Source: Monilinia fructicola
Taxonomy: Eukaryota > Ascomycota > Leotiomycetes > Helotiales > Sclerotiniaceae
DNA: 64,000 nt
NCBI GenBank assembly: GCA_008692225.1
Contig: VICG01000006.1
Span: 91,001 to 155,000, forward strand
Reading direction: 5' to 3'
Shown here: one piece after another, positions 47,101-60,592 of the stretch
How the letters are laid out: each line of letters starts with the position of its first letter
Numbering within the stretch: position 1 is the first letter of the stretch
Program-made: the position numbers and the translations under genes
Notes under the pieces: model-generated
The model's database searches: none
What the model was told of the DNA's origin: nothing
What the model saw: the letters and a program-made list of their open reading frames with translations, nothing else

Positions 47101-50100
47101 GCCAGTATCAAATATCATGTTGTAATTGGCAGAACGGCGAAGACGGCCCAAACGGGACCAGATGGCATGATTTGGCTGCCCAAAGGGAAAATTGCAAGAA
47201 TTCCAGCAGTCTGGGTCATGGCCCAGGCCGCATTTTAATTCTCCTAGTCTTGTGCCTCTGTTCATCAATTCTTACCGTGTGTGTTACTCAGGGTATGTAG
47301 CTGCATTGGAGAAATGAGATCTGGCGGCTACAAAATCTATATCCTTTGATTACGATAATGAGCTAGGGAGACTCTCATATTGGTGCTTCGTATGCACCCT
47401 TCCTCGTACAGAGATACAGCATCAATCGGAGACTCGGGAATCGGATCATTTTTATAGTACTGTACTCCGGTTTGTGCAGATGTACGGTATGTATGTACAG
47501 TGAGTGGATCCTTCGGGTATGTCGTGGTGCAAGGTTTTGTGTCTGTGTGTCACGGTCAGGGGGGGTGGTTAATGAATACTGGGCTGCGTATTGAGTACGG
47601 GACTGGGGGCTTGGGGTGTACAAATACTCGGGATATATCAAAATTTCTTCACTTCTGTCTTGTATGAGCTGGAGCTGGGCCGAGACAGGGAGTCGATGAA
47701 TATCGGTATCGCGTATACCGTGAGAGATGAACTCGGGGCTATTTGGGGTTCGCAAGATCGTAACAATGTGGCAGAGACGTCGATGAGTGAAGAGAGAGGA
47801 ATGGGAATATCATCAGGTGCAGTACCTTCGGCTTGGCGATGGTTAGGTTCAAGCCGTCACGGCACTGACGGGCAGATATGTTTCACTAGATACTAGATAG
47901 AGATTGTTTATATACGTACCTACTGCAATGTAAATTAGATGCACCGCAATGCATATGCAAATGTACATGTACAGTTAAGGGAACACTTGCGGGCAACGGG
48001 TTTTTGTACAGTAATCTTGTGATACACTTCTTCAATGCTATGAGTGAAGTTGTGGACTGGTTTCCGGGTTTTCCATCTCTTAGCTCTCCTTTGAGCTGAT
48101 CGTTACTTTCTTTCTACTCATTTAATACCCATCCGGGGTCGTCAGCGACTTACGTTCAAGTTCGGAGTGCATGCATTGTAGAATCGAATTTGCCTGCGTG
48201 TGTACATGGAGATAGCCCGATGAATGGAGATAGGCTTCCTTTCTTGCCGAATATCCTATGCTGAAGTTGTACATCAAATGTTACTTGCTACTGTTTCGGG
48301 GCACGTCAGTCGACATCAAGCGAGAAGTCTCGGTCAAGGTCTCAGTTCATTATTCATCAAACCAGCTAAGATGAGAACATGGAATAATCATGCTAGCGAT
48401 GACGAAGAACATAACGATGTCTAACATCAGGATGTCTTTGTTCAATACTGATACTTTCACTTGTAATTCCGTGCAGGTATTCAGATATCAAGCCCAAAGT
48501 CTCACCTGTCGACAAAATCGGAAAGAGATGCACAAAAGTTAGATTTTAAGGGGACTTTGCAAGACTTTGAAGATCCTCACCATCTTCAAGGTTTGCTTCT
48601 TGCAGTGGAGATGACGCTTTTCTATCGGTATGGTCAACTTTGTTGGCAAGCGCAAGTACTGTATGAAGGTGGAAGCGGATAGAGTGGATCATACCAGGTT
48701 TACCGTAGCTGCATACCCCCCCCTCCCCCCATTCCCCCACTCTCAGGTGACGAGATGATCAACCCGGGCTCATCATTTATGGAGCTCTGTTGTGAGTGGA
48801 CGACTCCAAACAAGCAACAAACAAAAATCCTGGAAGTGGCCATTGTACAAATTCAACATTGAAAGCTAAGCCGGATCCGTAGACAAATCTGACAAGAAAG
48901 TTTAAGGGTATGATCATCTGCCAATGCCAATGTCTGTGCAGTGTTATGGTTTGTAAATAGTCATTGATGTTCGTGCGTAGGTTGCGGCACCGGGAAGATC
49001 ATTGCCAGCCGCACCTCCACCATGGCTTGGACCGCTTGGTTGGGCGGGGACGGGCACTAGAGTGGGATCGGCGAGATGGCATGCCAAAATATGTAGGGAT
49101 GAGTGTGACCTTGTTTATTTCAAATCTGAGCGTTGGTCAACAGCAAGTAAAGCACTGAGATTAAATGAATCCGACAATAATGATGAGCTGGCGAATAACA
49201 TCGGGCCATAGTAGATTCGTGGTCATGATGATTGGAGCCCATGCATATGAGCGTAGCCATGGAATAAGAGGGCCACAAGTTAATATTTGTCTACTTAAAC
49301 TGTTAGAGTGTGTCTTTTTGTGAATATGAGGTACTTGGGTCAAAGATGTGTGTAAGATTTCGGATGGGGCGCTTTATTGATCTTTCCCAAAGGTAACAGT
49401 GTAGCATAAATCAATATGGCGGCCATTGGACATACAAAGTATTTGTGGGGGACAACAGGAATAACAAAATGATGTTACTATAGGAAAAGCTATGCAAACA
49501 ATTACTCGGAGTCGGGCTTCAAAATTAGTATTTTCGTGGCATCGTAGCTCAGTACCAAGCAACGTTGGAATTCCAAGTACAAACACCCCAACAAGCTCAG
49601 TAGTAGACGGCAGTAATTTCTCATGATTTTCAACGTTTTCATCTTAATTTGCCCATAAGTATTCGAGACAGAGGCTTCTAGTGCTGCCGGCAATTGTAAT
49701 CCAAATATTCAAGGAATAGCCAGTGCCGTACAGCCTGCTTGGAAGGCACCATACAACGGCAAATGCGATCGCTATAGGCAGACGTTACATCTCCAAAGAT
49801 CTCTAGGTGACTTAGCATCAATGAATAGATCGAAATCACCCTGTCACAAGCAAGGAGGAGGTGTAGCGTGCAAGAAAGATCCCAGGAATTTCCCCATATT
49901 CTCACCGAAGGAGCATACCATTTACTATTGTGAGCATTTCAGTTTCTGTTATTAATAGGGAGTACGTATGCCGGAGACGTCGAGGTGACGTAGCCTGGTG
50001 GAAGCCTAAAGGAGAAAGGGGTGGAGTGCATAGGCGAGAACGACGCCTTGAGAGATACGTTGCGATCAATTTTGCACAAAAGTCTCGGTGAACTGCCAAA

Positions 50101-52810
50101 TTAGCGCAGTGTTCAGGGAGGTGACTCAAAGCTACGGCTGGCCACAAGTGTGAATCATTTTAGTATCTGAGGGAGAAATCATCGTGATCATGATGATATC
50201 TTGTGTACTTGTCATGCAGCTTTTTGGGAGCTTAAGTCATGTGAGAAAACTCGTGTCTTGACATCGAGATTGGATAGAAACCAAGGCCTCAGCATTGGTT
50301 TCAGGCTGCAATATGGTATACTTCGTAAATGTACCTCGAGACAAGTGCTGGAGTCAGATTTCTCAAGGGGACATAGCTGCGGCTGTGGACTTACTCGAAG
50401 AGGACAAGTTTGGAGAGGCTATCTATTCCAATCACAGAGCTCATTCATGGGATACTACTAAGCTGTAGAGAATATTACTCAAAAGCGCTTAGATAACTCG
50501 GAATTTAATCTTTCATCGGTGGATGGTTGTCAAGCCAGCTCAGTTGTCTGGTAGGGGTCGCATTCTTGTAAGGATTTCTCGCTACCCAAGATACGAGAGA
50601 GAAGTCATAAGTTATTACAGAATCCTTCTGATGTTTTATTAGACCAGCCGTTTGTATCCACGGAGCAAGCAATGATGTTGGCGCGGCGAAGACTGGCCGT
50701 AGGAACACCAAGGAATGAACCAAAATATCACGGCTCGCTGTCTCCGTCGGCATCATCGTTTTGGTCGACTCCCGCCACGTCATTAACATGCATCGACCTG
50801 AAATCCAAAGTTCCATGGCTCCTTGTCAGTGAATTTCAATTTCATAGTGAACCAGCCCTATTGTTTGGCATGACACCAAAGTTGAAACTTACTGCGCCAC
50901 CCTGACAACCCTCGCACCGCCACGTGTTGACGTTAAAGAACTCGAGGCCGAGGATAATGATCGTTCGATAGGAATAGAAGAATACGATAGAACTGGACGC
51001 AAATAGACAAGCATAGCCAACACATTGATAATCTGCAGCTGCTGACCCAATGAGATATATGCTCATTTTTTTGATGGTGGCTGAGTTGAATTTCATGCAT
51101 AAATCCTTATGTGGCGGTGCGGCGTAGAACTTATGCGGACATGCATTCAAAAGATTTGTAACACCTGACGTAGGATTTCGAAGAATAAAAGTTCGACGCA
51201 ATCAAGATATAGTCTGAGGCGGAGGGTATTATACAAAGTCTGGTTATGATGAGTACCATGAGGAAAGTTAGGACCCTTGATCGCTTAATCAGGGGACTAT
51301 TTTGGAGCCAGAGTTCTTTGAAGGGATGATACAAGAATATCCTCTCAATATCATTTTCTGTTTCGAGGAATTCTTGGTAAAATCTGTATCAAGGGCCAAA
51401 GAATCTCCCAAACAGGACAAGATATCTTACCAAAAATATCTAGTGATATACTATAGTGATGACAAAACGCCACATCCGTGCTTACTTTCAGTCTTTTCGA
51501 ATCCTTCAATCACGTATCAGGTTATATTTGATACTGAAGTCGGTCCAGCTATTCCGTCGTCTTGGAATAATACAAAAAAGGACAATCTTAGGACATAGGG
51601 TTCTCGTCTGACCAGACGGGATAGGCGTCAATGACAAAGAGGCCGTCATTTTTGGATACTGCGTTGGCATGACTGTACTCGACCCGCAATAATAATCTCG
51701 AGATATAGGCCGGCGGATGAGATTAGATGATTAAGTCTCAATTGGTAATGGTTGTTGATCTGGAGGTAAATTGATGATTATACAGTGGCTTGGACTGCTT
51801 GCGATTACCTACCACATCTCTCTGATATAGTTTGTTATGATGTTTGGTTCCAGTTGAAGTTTCATGTTCGCCGCTCTTTGATCGCTGAAGTCTTGAGTCT
51901 CAATAGTCTGTTCAGACCAGAGTTGATGTACGTGAAAAATGATTGAATACAAGAATCGCAACTACTTATTAGTTTGATGAAAACTTTGCCTAAATTGTTA
52001 CACGGCATAAGGAAGCTAAATCACGTGTAAGGTTAATGGAGTTAATCTCGCGTTGAGGGGAGCCGAGACTATATTCGCGTGGTGGGAAGGGGCTAAAAAA
52101 ACTGTATCCAATGTATGAAAACCTTTACCATGAATTTCCTTTTTTTTATCACTGACCCAGTCGGTTCTGCTGAAAATTCAATAGATATGAATGAAGTCAC
52201 CTACCTACCTCTTTCCCCTAAAGTAATGTGACTACAATACAACCTTACCTCTGCTCTATTATGGACGTAAGATCTTTCAAGTCCCACAACTCTAATATTT
52301 GCTGTGGAAAGATCATTTAAGGCAATCAATAAATATGTCAAAATTTTTACAACAGATATATGAACTACTTATTTCGTCCAGCTACTCTAATCATGGTGGA
52401 ATAACAAAGCATTAAATAACCAAGTACTGCTATTATTCAGACGCACCTTGTAAAACGATGACAATGGAACAGCAATATAACAGATTGTTATTATGAATAC
52501 ATATGCAAATACATATAGTACCTATCATGTTAATTTTTACCAACTACACAATGTGGCATGCTTATTTCGGAAGCAATAAGTAGGAGTTCTCTGTCCAGCT
52601 TCCATACCAAGATGCATTAAGGTCCAAAGCGCAACTGCGTTTGATAAAGCCAGATATACATTTTAATGAATTCGTTTTTTTCTCTTTCTCTTCATTAACA
52701 GGACATCATAATCTTTATCAATATTGCTCAAAGTCCATCAAATCCCAGTCTCTTCTCAGGAGCTTCATTTGAACCTCGCAAGAATTATAAATAAACAGCG
52801 ATAAGGTTAT
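44171..52810. other. Long intergenic region downstream of medA
   Basis: About 8.6 kb of ordinary-composition sequence with no supported gene. The first part is the medA 3' UTR and terminator region. Frames of 60-146 codons exist on both strands (for example 44994-45434) but lack any domain or signal of selection. A C-run lies at 48717-48737. A minus-strand stretch near 47235-47116 reads a membrane-like frame but ends in stops; see rejected items. No RNA gene recognised. Confidence 0.5.
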
Positions 52811-53323
52811 ATGGATATTTCGGGCATTGATCTATATGCGGCTCTCAAAGTTGCCCCGAGCGCGTCTCTGGCCGAAGCAAAACATGCGCATCGCCCTTTC
52901 ACATCAAAATAGCATCCAGACAAGAAGTATGATGACCCAAATGTAAGCAAGAACTTCTTGATGGCAATCTTACATGAAATCATCATTCTAATAGCATCAA
53001 CATCAGATTAAACTTGAGTTGATACTATCCTGTCCAATAAAACGCCCCCAAATATGACGAGAGGTGATGCTATCTGGCAGAAGGCACAAAAGATGGTCTA
53101 GTGCTTCAAAACTTATACGAGCTGGCGCTCAAGCGACGATTCAAGGAGCCATGCCGAAAATTTTAAGAATGTCAAGATACACCATGTGATTAGACTCTAA
53201 AGCTCCGTGGAGGTTTGTAATCATTGCGGTTATAAATTTGGAGGATATGACCAAGCTTGCTACTGTGATCACGATGAATGGGACTGCTTGTTACAAGCGA
53301 AGCGAGAAAGGAGAGCCCAATAG
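52811..53323 (+). pseudogene. Broken J-domain (DnaJ-type) gene with a Cys-rich tail
   Basis: The frame from 52811 reads MDISGIDLYAALKVAPSASL, clearly the start of a J-domain, but is stopped by TAG at 52910 just before the hallmark HPD (HPDKKYDDPN). A good donor (GTAAGC at 52943) and acceptor (ending 52994) mark a retained 52-bp intron, after which IKLELILSCPIKR resembles the second half of the domain and then breaks at the KYDER-like site, where the frame shifts. Further on, a frame ending at 53323 has CNHCGYKFGGYDQACYCDHD, a CxxC/CxC cluster possibly belonging to the same ancestor. Intact relatives act as Hsp70 co-chaperones. At least two stops and a frameshift make function unlikely unless the assembly is wrong. 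Confidence 0.75.
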
Positions 53324-54277
53324 AGAAAAGGTCCATATTTTAGCTGTAACCAATTAATAGCGTCCAATTTGAATAAGCAGTTGCAAATTCATTATTCATC
53401 GAGCATATCTTCCTTAGTGACAGCAATTTTAAATTCGATAATCATGGCATCGCTCAAACTCTCATACTTCAACGCCGGGAAAATCTATAGATGATCATGG
53501 AACATTGAAAATTATATATTTCGAACCTGGTCTATATTATCTCACTAAATTTGCCATTTACATACATTAAGGATATGATACCTCAAGGCTCAGTGAATTT
53601 AAGTCTCAATTACGGAGCACCCCATGACTCTTACTCTTTCAGAGTTCATGTATATAATCAACATATAGATAGCGGCATTATATTAAGTCATTGGGATTTT
53701 AGCTTTCTTGAACAAACCACTGTTTTCACGAAGGCGGGAGCTACCAGGTGGTTGATCAGTTCCGGAAAGAAAGCAATACAATGACAAGAAGTCCTCAAGT
53801 GAGAATTATAATAAAAAATGCCAAATTCCTATTATTTTTACATTTTGCAACCTCAAATCGTAAGCTTCTACAAACATTATTTTTCGCAAGGTATAAATTC
53901 AACATGTACTTTGGGATTTCTTTGGCTGTTAGCTTCAACCTTTCACTGGTGGACGGCCACTGCGAAAATCATGAGAATTTGTTGATTGTCATTACCCAAG
54001 TTTAATACACACTTGCCTTCTTAGATATCAAGAGCGTTTTCATCCTTCTTTCCCCCAATTTATCAACATACAAAAAGAGAGACAATATGATACTTGATCG
54101 TGATCAAAGTTCTCTCAAACATGAACAAGTTATCATATTACAACAACGGAAATTATCAGTAATAGAGCTTACCGAAAGTATTATTCAGATTTCAGTTGCT
54201 CCATACATTCTTTATACTATTAATTTCATTCTTACAGAAGCATAGCACTTGCTATCATAGATACGACTAAGAAATTC
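53324..54277. other. AT-leaning spacer before the large disordered-protein gene
   Basis: About 950 bp, somewhat A+T rich. Two frames (53551-53784 and 53748-54005) have no recognised family. They may be further remnants of the J-domain pseudogene or chance; I cannot support either. Confidence 0.4.
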
Positions 54278-57200
54278 ATGACTGACAAGATGGATAATAA
54301 GTCAGAAGAAGACTCAAAAAGATCAAAGAGACAATCTTCCGACTCGGAATCCGCAGATATACCCAGACATCAGTCCAATAGTGGTTGTCAAACTGCGGCT
54401 GTTTCTGAAAATGGCAACAATTTATGTGGACAACTTTGTAATAACAGTCCACCTAGACCTGCATCCCATGAATCAAGCATTAGCAGTGCTATAGGCTCAA
54501 CAGAGATACCGGATCAATTTCAGAGCATTTCCAATACCCAAGACTCGAATACTGAACAACAGCCTCCCAATGAAGAGCAACGGTTGAGCGGCGCCCTTGC
54601 AAACCAATATATCGAAAATAGGAACAAGGGCAGAGGAAAAGCAATCAAACGTTCGAGTGATAGTTCCTCCGACAGTGACCAAAGTCTCAAACGTCAAAAA
54701 ACCACACCAGAGCCAGTTAATTCTCAGATATCGTCGTCCGCATCAGACTTGGACCGCATTGTCGAATCACCAGGGATGAAACCTAGAAGTGGCGATATAC
54801 TAATCAGATCGCTTGACGATGTCCCCAAGAATCCTACGCCTTCAGGTACTCGAAGGGTCCCCCCACCATCAAGTCATGACTTCAGAACGGCTCATCCTTG
54901 TCGTCCAAAGTCAGGGACACCTCTTTCTAAGATCAAAGGCTCAGCGCTTGACACGGATGCACCTGAAGATGCTCCATCTGCACCACTCAGAAATAGCGTA
55001 CTGGACAATGTCGGTCCATCATCAAAGCTTGCCCAGAATGCTGGTATCGTTGCCTCATCATCCCCAGAAAAAGAATCAAGAAAGCAGAAATTCCGTAGAT
55101 TATCTACAAAAATGGCAAGGCCAGTAACAAATGGTGGAATTTCAAAATTCAGAGCACAGAGGAAGCGAGAAAAACGTGGAGAGTTAAAACAAATACGCAG
55201 GGCAGCAAAACTTGATACCATTTCGAGATCTATGAATGGATTAAAGCGGAACATGCGTCAAGCTAGACGCGAAAAGGAACGCCAGAAAAAAGTTGAAGCC
55301 GAGAATCATCAAAAGGAATCATATTACACAGTTGGAGAAGAAAACGATACACAAGCTATGACTACGAATGGTAAGGGCGAGGAATACTCCTTGAATCCAG
55401 CCAAGAGATCCCTCGATATTCCAGATCACAGTCGTTCTTATAACCCATCTCTTACTGTTGGAATGGCAATGAATCGTTCTAGAGTGAACGACGAATCCTT
55501 ATTCTCTGAAGATATCGCATTTTTTGCTGCCCTTCCCGCAATGCGAAGGAATTACCCCGAGTTTGCACCAGTCTTTACCGATTCTGATGAAATGTCACTC
55601 AACGGAGGGGCATCCGAAAGGTCAACTGATAGTAATCTTCCTGAATTAGTCATAGATTCTGGGACATCTGAAGATGAAATAAGATCTGGTGCATATGATG
55701 CGCAGCCAGCAACACCAGGTGATACGGAGGACATTCAAGATCTGAGGTCTCGTCCTGGCATGACTGGAGAGAATACCGGAACGGGTGGGCTCCGCACACG
55801 TCCACCATCAATACCATCAATACCATCTGATGGAAATGTTCTTCAGTCATTTCTTGATCCTTCAGTTTCTCCAAGCTATGATGCTTCGGATGAATCTTCT
55901 AGAAGTTCATACTCATCATCTACTCGTAATCCGTATTTTCCTGATGTTTCCTTGGTCCCCGCGGAAGCCGGAACAGAATCTAACACTGAGCAAGAGCAGC
56001 GTGAGCCACATGCTATTGATGCATCTAATGCTCCACAAGAAGGTCGTGTTGAGCAAGGAACTGATGGTCCTGCACCTGAGATCGGTAACCCTATGATCGG
56101 AACGAACTATCAAAGAGTTACGACCAACAGCCCTGCATCTGGGTATGGGATCGAAGACAATAGGACTCAGCGTCAACTGGTTGCACCATGGCATGTGGAA
56201 GGAGACAGACTGACACCAAACGCCCAGGTAGAAGAGGGTCATGGGAGATCATACGAGTTTGAAACCATGCACTTACCTGAGAATGGTGCCAGTCGAGATC
56301 AACTTCAGATAGACCAGCAACATGAAGGAGTGGTTAGTTCAGCTTCAAGACGAGATTCAGATCTGATGGGAGGAAGTTCGATGGAAAGGAGACGAATTCA
56401 GGAAACCCTAGTCGATCAAGAGTGGAGACCAGATGAGTATGAACGGGACCCTGAATTGATGGAAAATGCGATTCCCAGTCAATATGACGGGGTGGCGGGT
56501 GGGGTAGAGCAAAGCATTTCGAGATGGTCATGGGAGAGTGCAGAACCTACGCAACAGGCGGGTAATAGGCATCATATGGAGCATATAGAACCTGTGCCAC
56601 ATGAAGATAATATGCACTATGTGGAGCATGTAGAGCGTTCAAGGGGAGAACAAACAGAATTTAACGGCAGAACAAACGAGCATGAACTAAGGGATACAAA
56701 CACGGAAGTTACGAGCCCGAGTCAATATCAGGAGATGGCAGGTGAGACAGAGACGAGAACACGTACTAAAGCGAGGCGGATTGTGGCAATTGCTGATAGA
56801 TTGAGAGGCCGGCGCGAACAGCCTACGCCACAGGAAGATATCACGCATCATATGGAGCCCATACAGCGTGAAGGAGAAGGAGAGCAATCTGAAATGAACA
56901 CAAGAACAGATGAGCCTCAAAGAGAAGTTGATGCTAGGAGGACAAAGCGAGGCAGCAATATCAGGAACATGCATGAGGTAAGAACATCTCTTACAAGGGA
57001 ACAAACACCCGATAACAATGTCACAGCAGGATAATACATCACAAAATACAAGTAGCTCCTTCCACAGCCATTCGTGTTGCCTTAATAAGTGCGTATGTCG
57101 AACAAACAATGAAACTTGCAATGTGATGATGACCTCTCGGCTTCCTTCTCCCCCTCGAGGACTTAACGTTTGGGCAGACACTGTATCCAACCGCAAGACA

Positions 57201-58018
57201 TTGGAAATGCTGGGATTTTTACCAGATGAGAATGAGATGAATGTTGGAAGAGAAAGTTCAGATGTTGCAGCAATCAGGCCGCGACTTCCAAAAGATAATG
57301 TCGTCGATCGTCTTCCGGGGACATCACCAAAGAGTATTCATCTCTGCTTAAATGACAAAAAGGGATCAAGTCAAGTTGAAGACAAGTCTGAAGACTGCGC
57401 CATGGTTCAGGAAATTGCTGGCTCGAGTGATAGATATTGGGCTTTTGATATTGAGAATATCCATTGTCCGACGTGCTACAAGATCATGCAAGATCAAAAA
57501 CGAAGAGATGGTGATAAAGCTACTGGATGGCACAGCAGGAGGGAAGAACTCTCGAGACATCAACATTGTGTCAATTCACTTTGTCACGAGACTTGTGACC
57601 ACGAACTTCGGGTAAGTTGCTTCTTGAACTTTCAACTTCAAATCAGCAAGAATTAACATTCGGAATCCAGCCACATCATGTTCTCTCCCGTTTCGGTCTC
57701 GATACAACCCACAAGATTAGACGCGTCCAATTGATTAGTTCCTCCCCCAACCTAGATCCCGACGTCCTTGCATCTGCCATCATGGTTCTGAAATCGTTTT
57801 TTGGTCAGCTTCAAGGCCTCGAGCTTATTCTTGCGATGCCGAAACCGTTTACCCGATCAAATACCATGCGACATATCCTGAGGCAAGAAGCTCGCCATTT
57901 TATCTGCTGTTTTGTGGAATTGGAGGGGTCCCTCCTGGTGCAAGGGGCGAGGTTGAAGATAAGGGGATTGGAAGAGTTCGGTGAGTTGGAGGAGATGTGG
58001 TGGGATGTGAGGGAATAG
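54278..58018 (+). CDS. Large, mostly disordered protein of unknown function
   Basis: Three exons: 54278-56977, 57030-57611 and 57671-58018, giving 1209 residues. The introns (52 and 59 bp) are both in phase 0 and join open frames cleanly (MHE-DNTSQN, and HELR-PHHVLSRFG). Residues 1-700 are Ser/Pro/Asp/Glu/Arg-rich and likely disordered, with basic patches (KFRAQRKREKRGELKQIRR, ARREKERQKK) that could bind nucleic acid or act as nuclear signals. Residues ~735-885 contain an internal duplication (QY…EMAG-like, HHME-like and TNE/TDE motifs). The C-terminal ~300 residues look folded: WAFDIENIHCPTCYKIM, a Cys/His-containing segment (HQHCVNSLCHETCDHELR), then IRRVQLISSSPNL and HFICCFVELEGSLL. No family recognised. 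If the first junction is wrong, the first 918 codons would be a separate gene. Confidence 0.65.
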
Positions 58019-58563
58019 GAGGGAGCGGTTAAAGATAGAGGAGAAATTTGAGTAGGAATCAGGGGGATGTATATTGTATGGGAGGGTATTGGTGTTATGA
58101 TTGTCGAGTATCCGAATAGCGAAAAGTATAAGGATAAGTATAATATGGTGTTAAGGGTAAAGAAAGATATACCTTTTTAGCGGCGTATTATAACAGCGTA
58201 GTATATACTAGTTCAGAGCATTAGAATACCGAACATTATACTCATTTCGAATTTAAGAGTTTTGGTGACGGGGAATGGTGATGATGGTGAATGATGAATG
58301 ATGGATATTGAATGATGAATATTGAATGATGAATATTGAATGGCGAATAGTAAAGGCTTTATTAGAGTACTAGCTCTACTTACAAGCTCCAAATTTATGA
58401 GTTGTAATTCTGGGGATAGTTTGAACATAAAACAATGGGAAAATAGTAAAATATTGTCACTACCAAAACATGGAGATAATTCATACTGGCCAACGGGTAT
58501 TCAAGTGAATCCATATTCGGAATATCTTGACTGAAATCTCACCTCATGTCATTTCATCTTATC
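58019..58563. other. Convergent 3' spacer with a short tandem repeat
   Basis: About 545 bp between two convergent genes. At 58282-58340 a GAATATTGAATGATGAATATTGAATGATG-type repeat (about 14-bp units) is visible. No gene. Confidence 0.6.
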
Positions 58564-60592
58564 TCACAATATATAGCGAAACGGTACTTTCTTTCCTCTC
58601 CCTCTTCCCCTCCCCGCCCTCTTCCCATCCTCCACAAGTCCCCTCCCTTCTTCCTCATCTCCACTCCCACTCCCGCTCCCATCCAGCCCCTCATACATCA
58701 TCCCCCTCCTTCCATTCTCCCTCTTCAACCACCATCTCAAGCCCGCACCAAGCAGCGCCACAATCAACATGACAACAGCGCAGACACTCATCCCCTGTCT
58801 ATAGTAAGGGGCTTGGGATGCGGGGTATAGCCTCGTACCAAACAAGGGGCCACATTGCCCAACGATCTGCATGATTGCGAAGCCGGTTCCCTGGCGCGAG
58901 GGCGATGGCTGATTGTTGAGGGTCCAGGTGATGAGGATGGTGATGACGGAGAAGAAGCCGATGCAGGCGGGGTAGATGGAGGCGTAGCGGATGGAGGGGG
59001 GGAGGAGGTGTGGGGGGAGGCTGAGCAGGAGGTAGCCGAGGGAGGAGAGCAGCGCGTGGAAGATGAGGAAGGGGGCGCGCGTGTGGTGCTTGTCGGAGAG
59101 GTGGGAGGTTAGGAGGACGGAGATGAAGGAGAGGAGGTAGGGGGGTGCGGAGAGTGCTTGCGAAGTGGTGGGGGAGTGGCCCATGTGGGTTAGGATTGTG
59201 GGGAGGAAGATGGGCATGCTGCTGAAGGACATGTTGGAGAAGAAGAACATGAGGGCTGTGAGGTAGACTTTTGGATCGCGGAACGTGAGGAGGACTTCTT
59301 TGATTTTGAGGCCGGGGGATGGTTTGTTCTTGGGGGTGGGGGTGGAGGTCATCTCGTGGCGGAGACGGAGACGCGCGATCTTTTTCTCGCGCGTTGTGAG
59401 GTAGGGGGCGGTGTTGGGGCTGTCGGGGATATGGTGCCATGCGAAGATGGCAACGACGACGCTGGGGAAGCCTTCGACGAGGAAGAGGAGTCGCCATGGT
59501 GCGATGGGGGATCGCTGTCCGAGTTTGACGATCCCCCATGCGAGGGAACTTGCGAATGAGGTTGCGAGAGGGGCGGCACTGAGGAATATGCCGGTTCTGA
59601 ATGCTAGTTCTTCTCTCTTGAAGAAGAAGGATAGGTAGAATGGTATCCCTGTGAATCCGGCTTCCCCAATCCCAAGTAAGGTGCGGAGAACGATTAATCC
59701 AGCGAATGACGTTGCGATAGATTGTAGTGATGCGATGATACCCCAAGACAGGACGATAACTGTTATGTAAATATGTGGTGGTATAACCTTCCATAATATG
59801 CTCATCCATTCGAAACAGATGTATGCGATATAAAATGCCGTGACAACCCATTCATATTTGTTCGAATCCAAATGCAAGTCTCGTTCTAACCCTGCTATTT
59901 TCGCATTTCCGATATCTGGTCAAGGAAATCGTTAGCAGAATGTACCTCCTTTATTGACGAGATTGGATGAAAGAAGTTGCGTGGTGGGTGGACATACTCG
60001 ATCTATCCAAGAAACTCAACATATACAACAATGCGACAAAAACCACCAATTTCCTATCGAATTTCCTCACCACAGCTCGTTCTTCATCCGGTGTATACAA
60101 CTCATATGATTGTATCGTCGATATGCTACCTCTCCTCCTACCATTATTGCCTGTCTCATCACGATAGACTTCCTGACTATTATTGGCAGCGTCATCGGAA
60201 TCCATATCGTCTGAATCAGAATCAAAAGCAAAAGCTTCACTCGGAGAATCCGCGATATCAAATTGCTCTTTCGATTTCTCATCCTCCCTCTTCATAGCAT
60301 ATCGCGTTTGCATCTTATAACTTTCTCCTCCTTTCCCAGACCCTCTCATCCCCATATGCATCCCCCCATCCCAATCCATATCCAAATCCGAAGCACCACC
60401 ATCATCTGAACCCATATCTAAACTCCCCTCCTCGCCCCCCTGTGAATCGAAATCAAACGTCATATGCACACCCCCCATCCCCATAGACGTAGTATTCGGA
60501 GAACGCGTCTTTAAGTGCGCTTCGGAATGCGCTTCGGAATGCTCATCTGATGATATCTGAGTATGCACATGCTGAGGGTTTCGGGACGCCAT
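58564..60592 (-). CDS. MFS transporter, allantoate/anion:cation symporter type (Dal5/Tna1-like) with long N-terminal extension
   Basis: Two exons on the minus strand: 60592-59998 and 59915-58564, with an 82-bp intron, giving 648 residues. The junction restores FLDRS-NIGNAKIAGLERDL, a signature of the family. Typical stretches follow: YEWVVTAFYIAYICFEW, RTLLGIGEAGFTGIPFYLSF, APWRLLFLVEGFPSVVVAIF and, late, GFAIMQIVGQCGPLFGTRLY. The C-terminus ends in a Gly/Arg/Glu-rich tail (GSGSGSGDEEEGRGLVEDGK). The first ~175 residues are an acidic, Asp/Ser/Met-rich cytosolic extension before the helix KLVVFVALLYMLSFL. Members import allantoate, nicotinate, biotin or other organic anions with protons at the plasma membrane. 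The start ATG at 60592 follows an in-frame TTG; downstream ATGs exist, so the extension length is the least certain part. Confidence 0.9.

Noticed and set aside
47116..47235. Minus-strand membrane-like stretch (AAWAMTQTAGILAIFPLG)
   Set aside because: Only about 40 codons are open and no flanking exon fits; could be a relic but too short to support.
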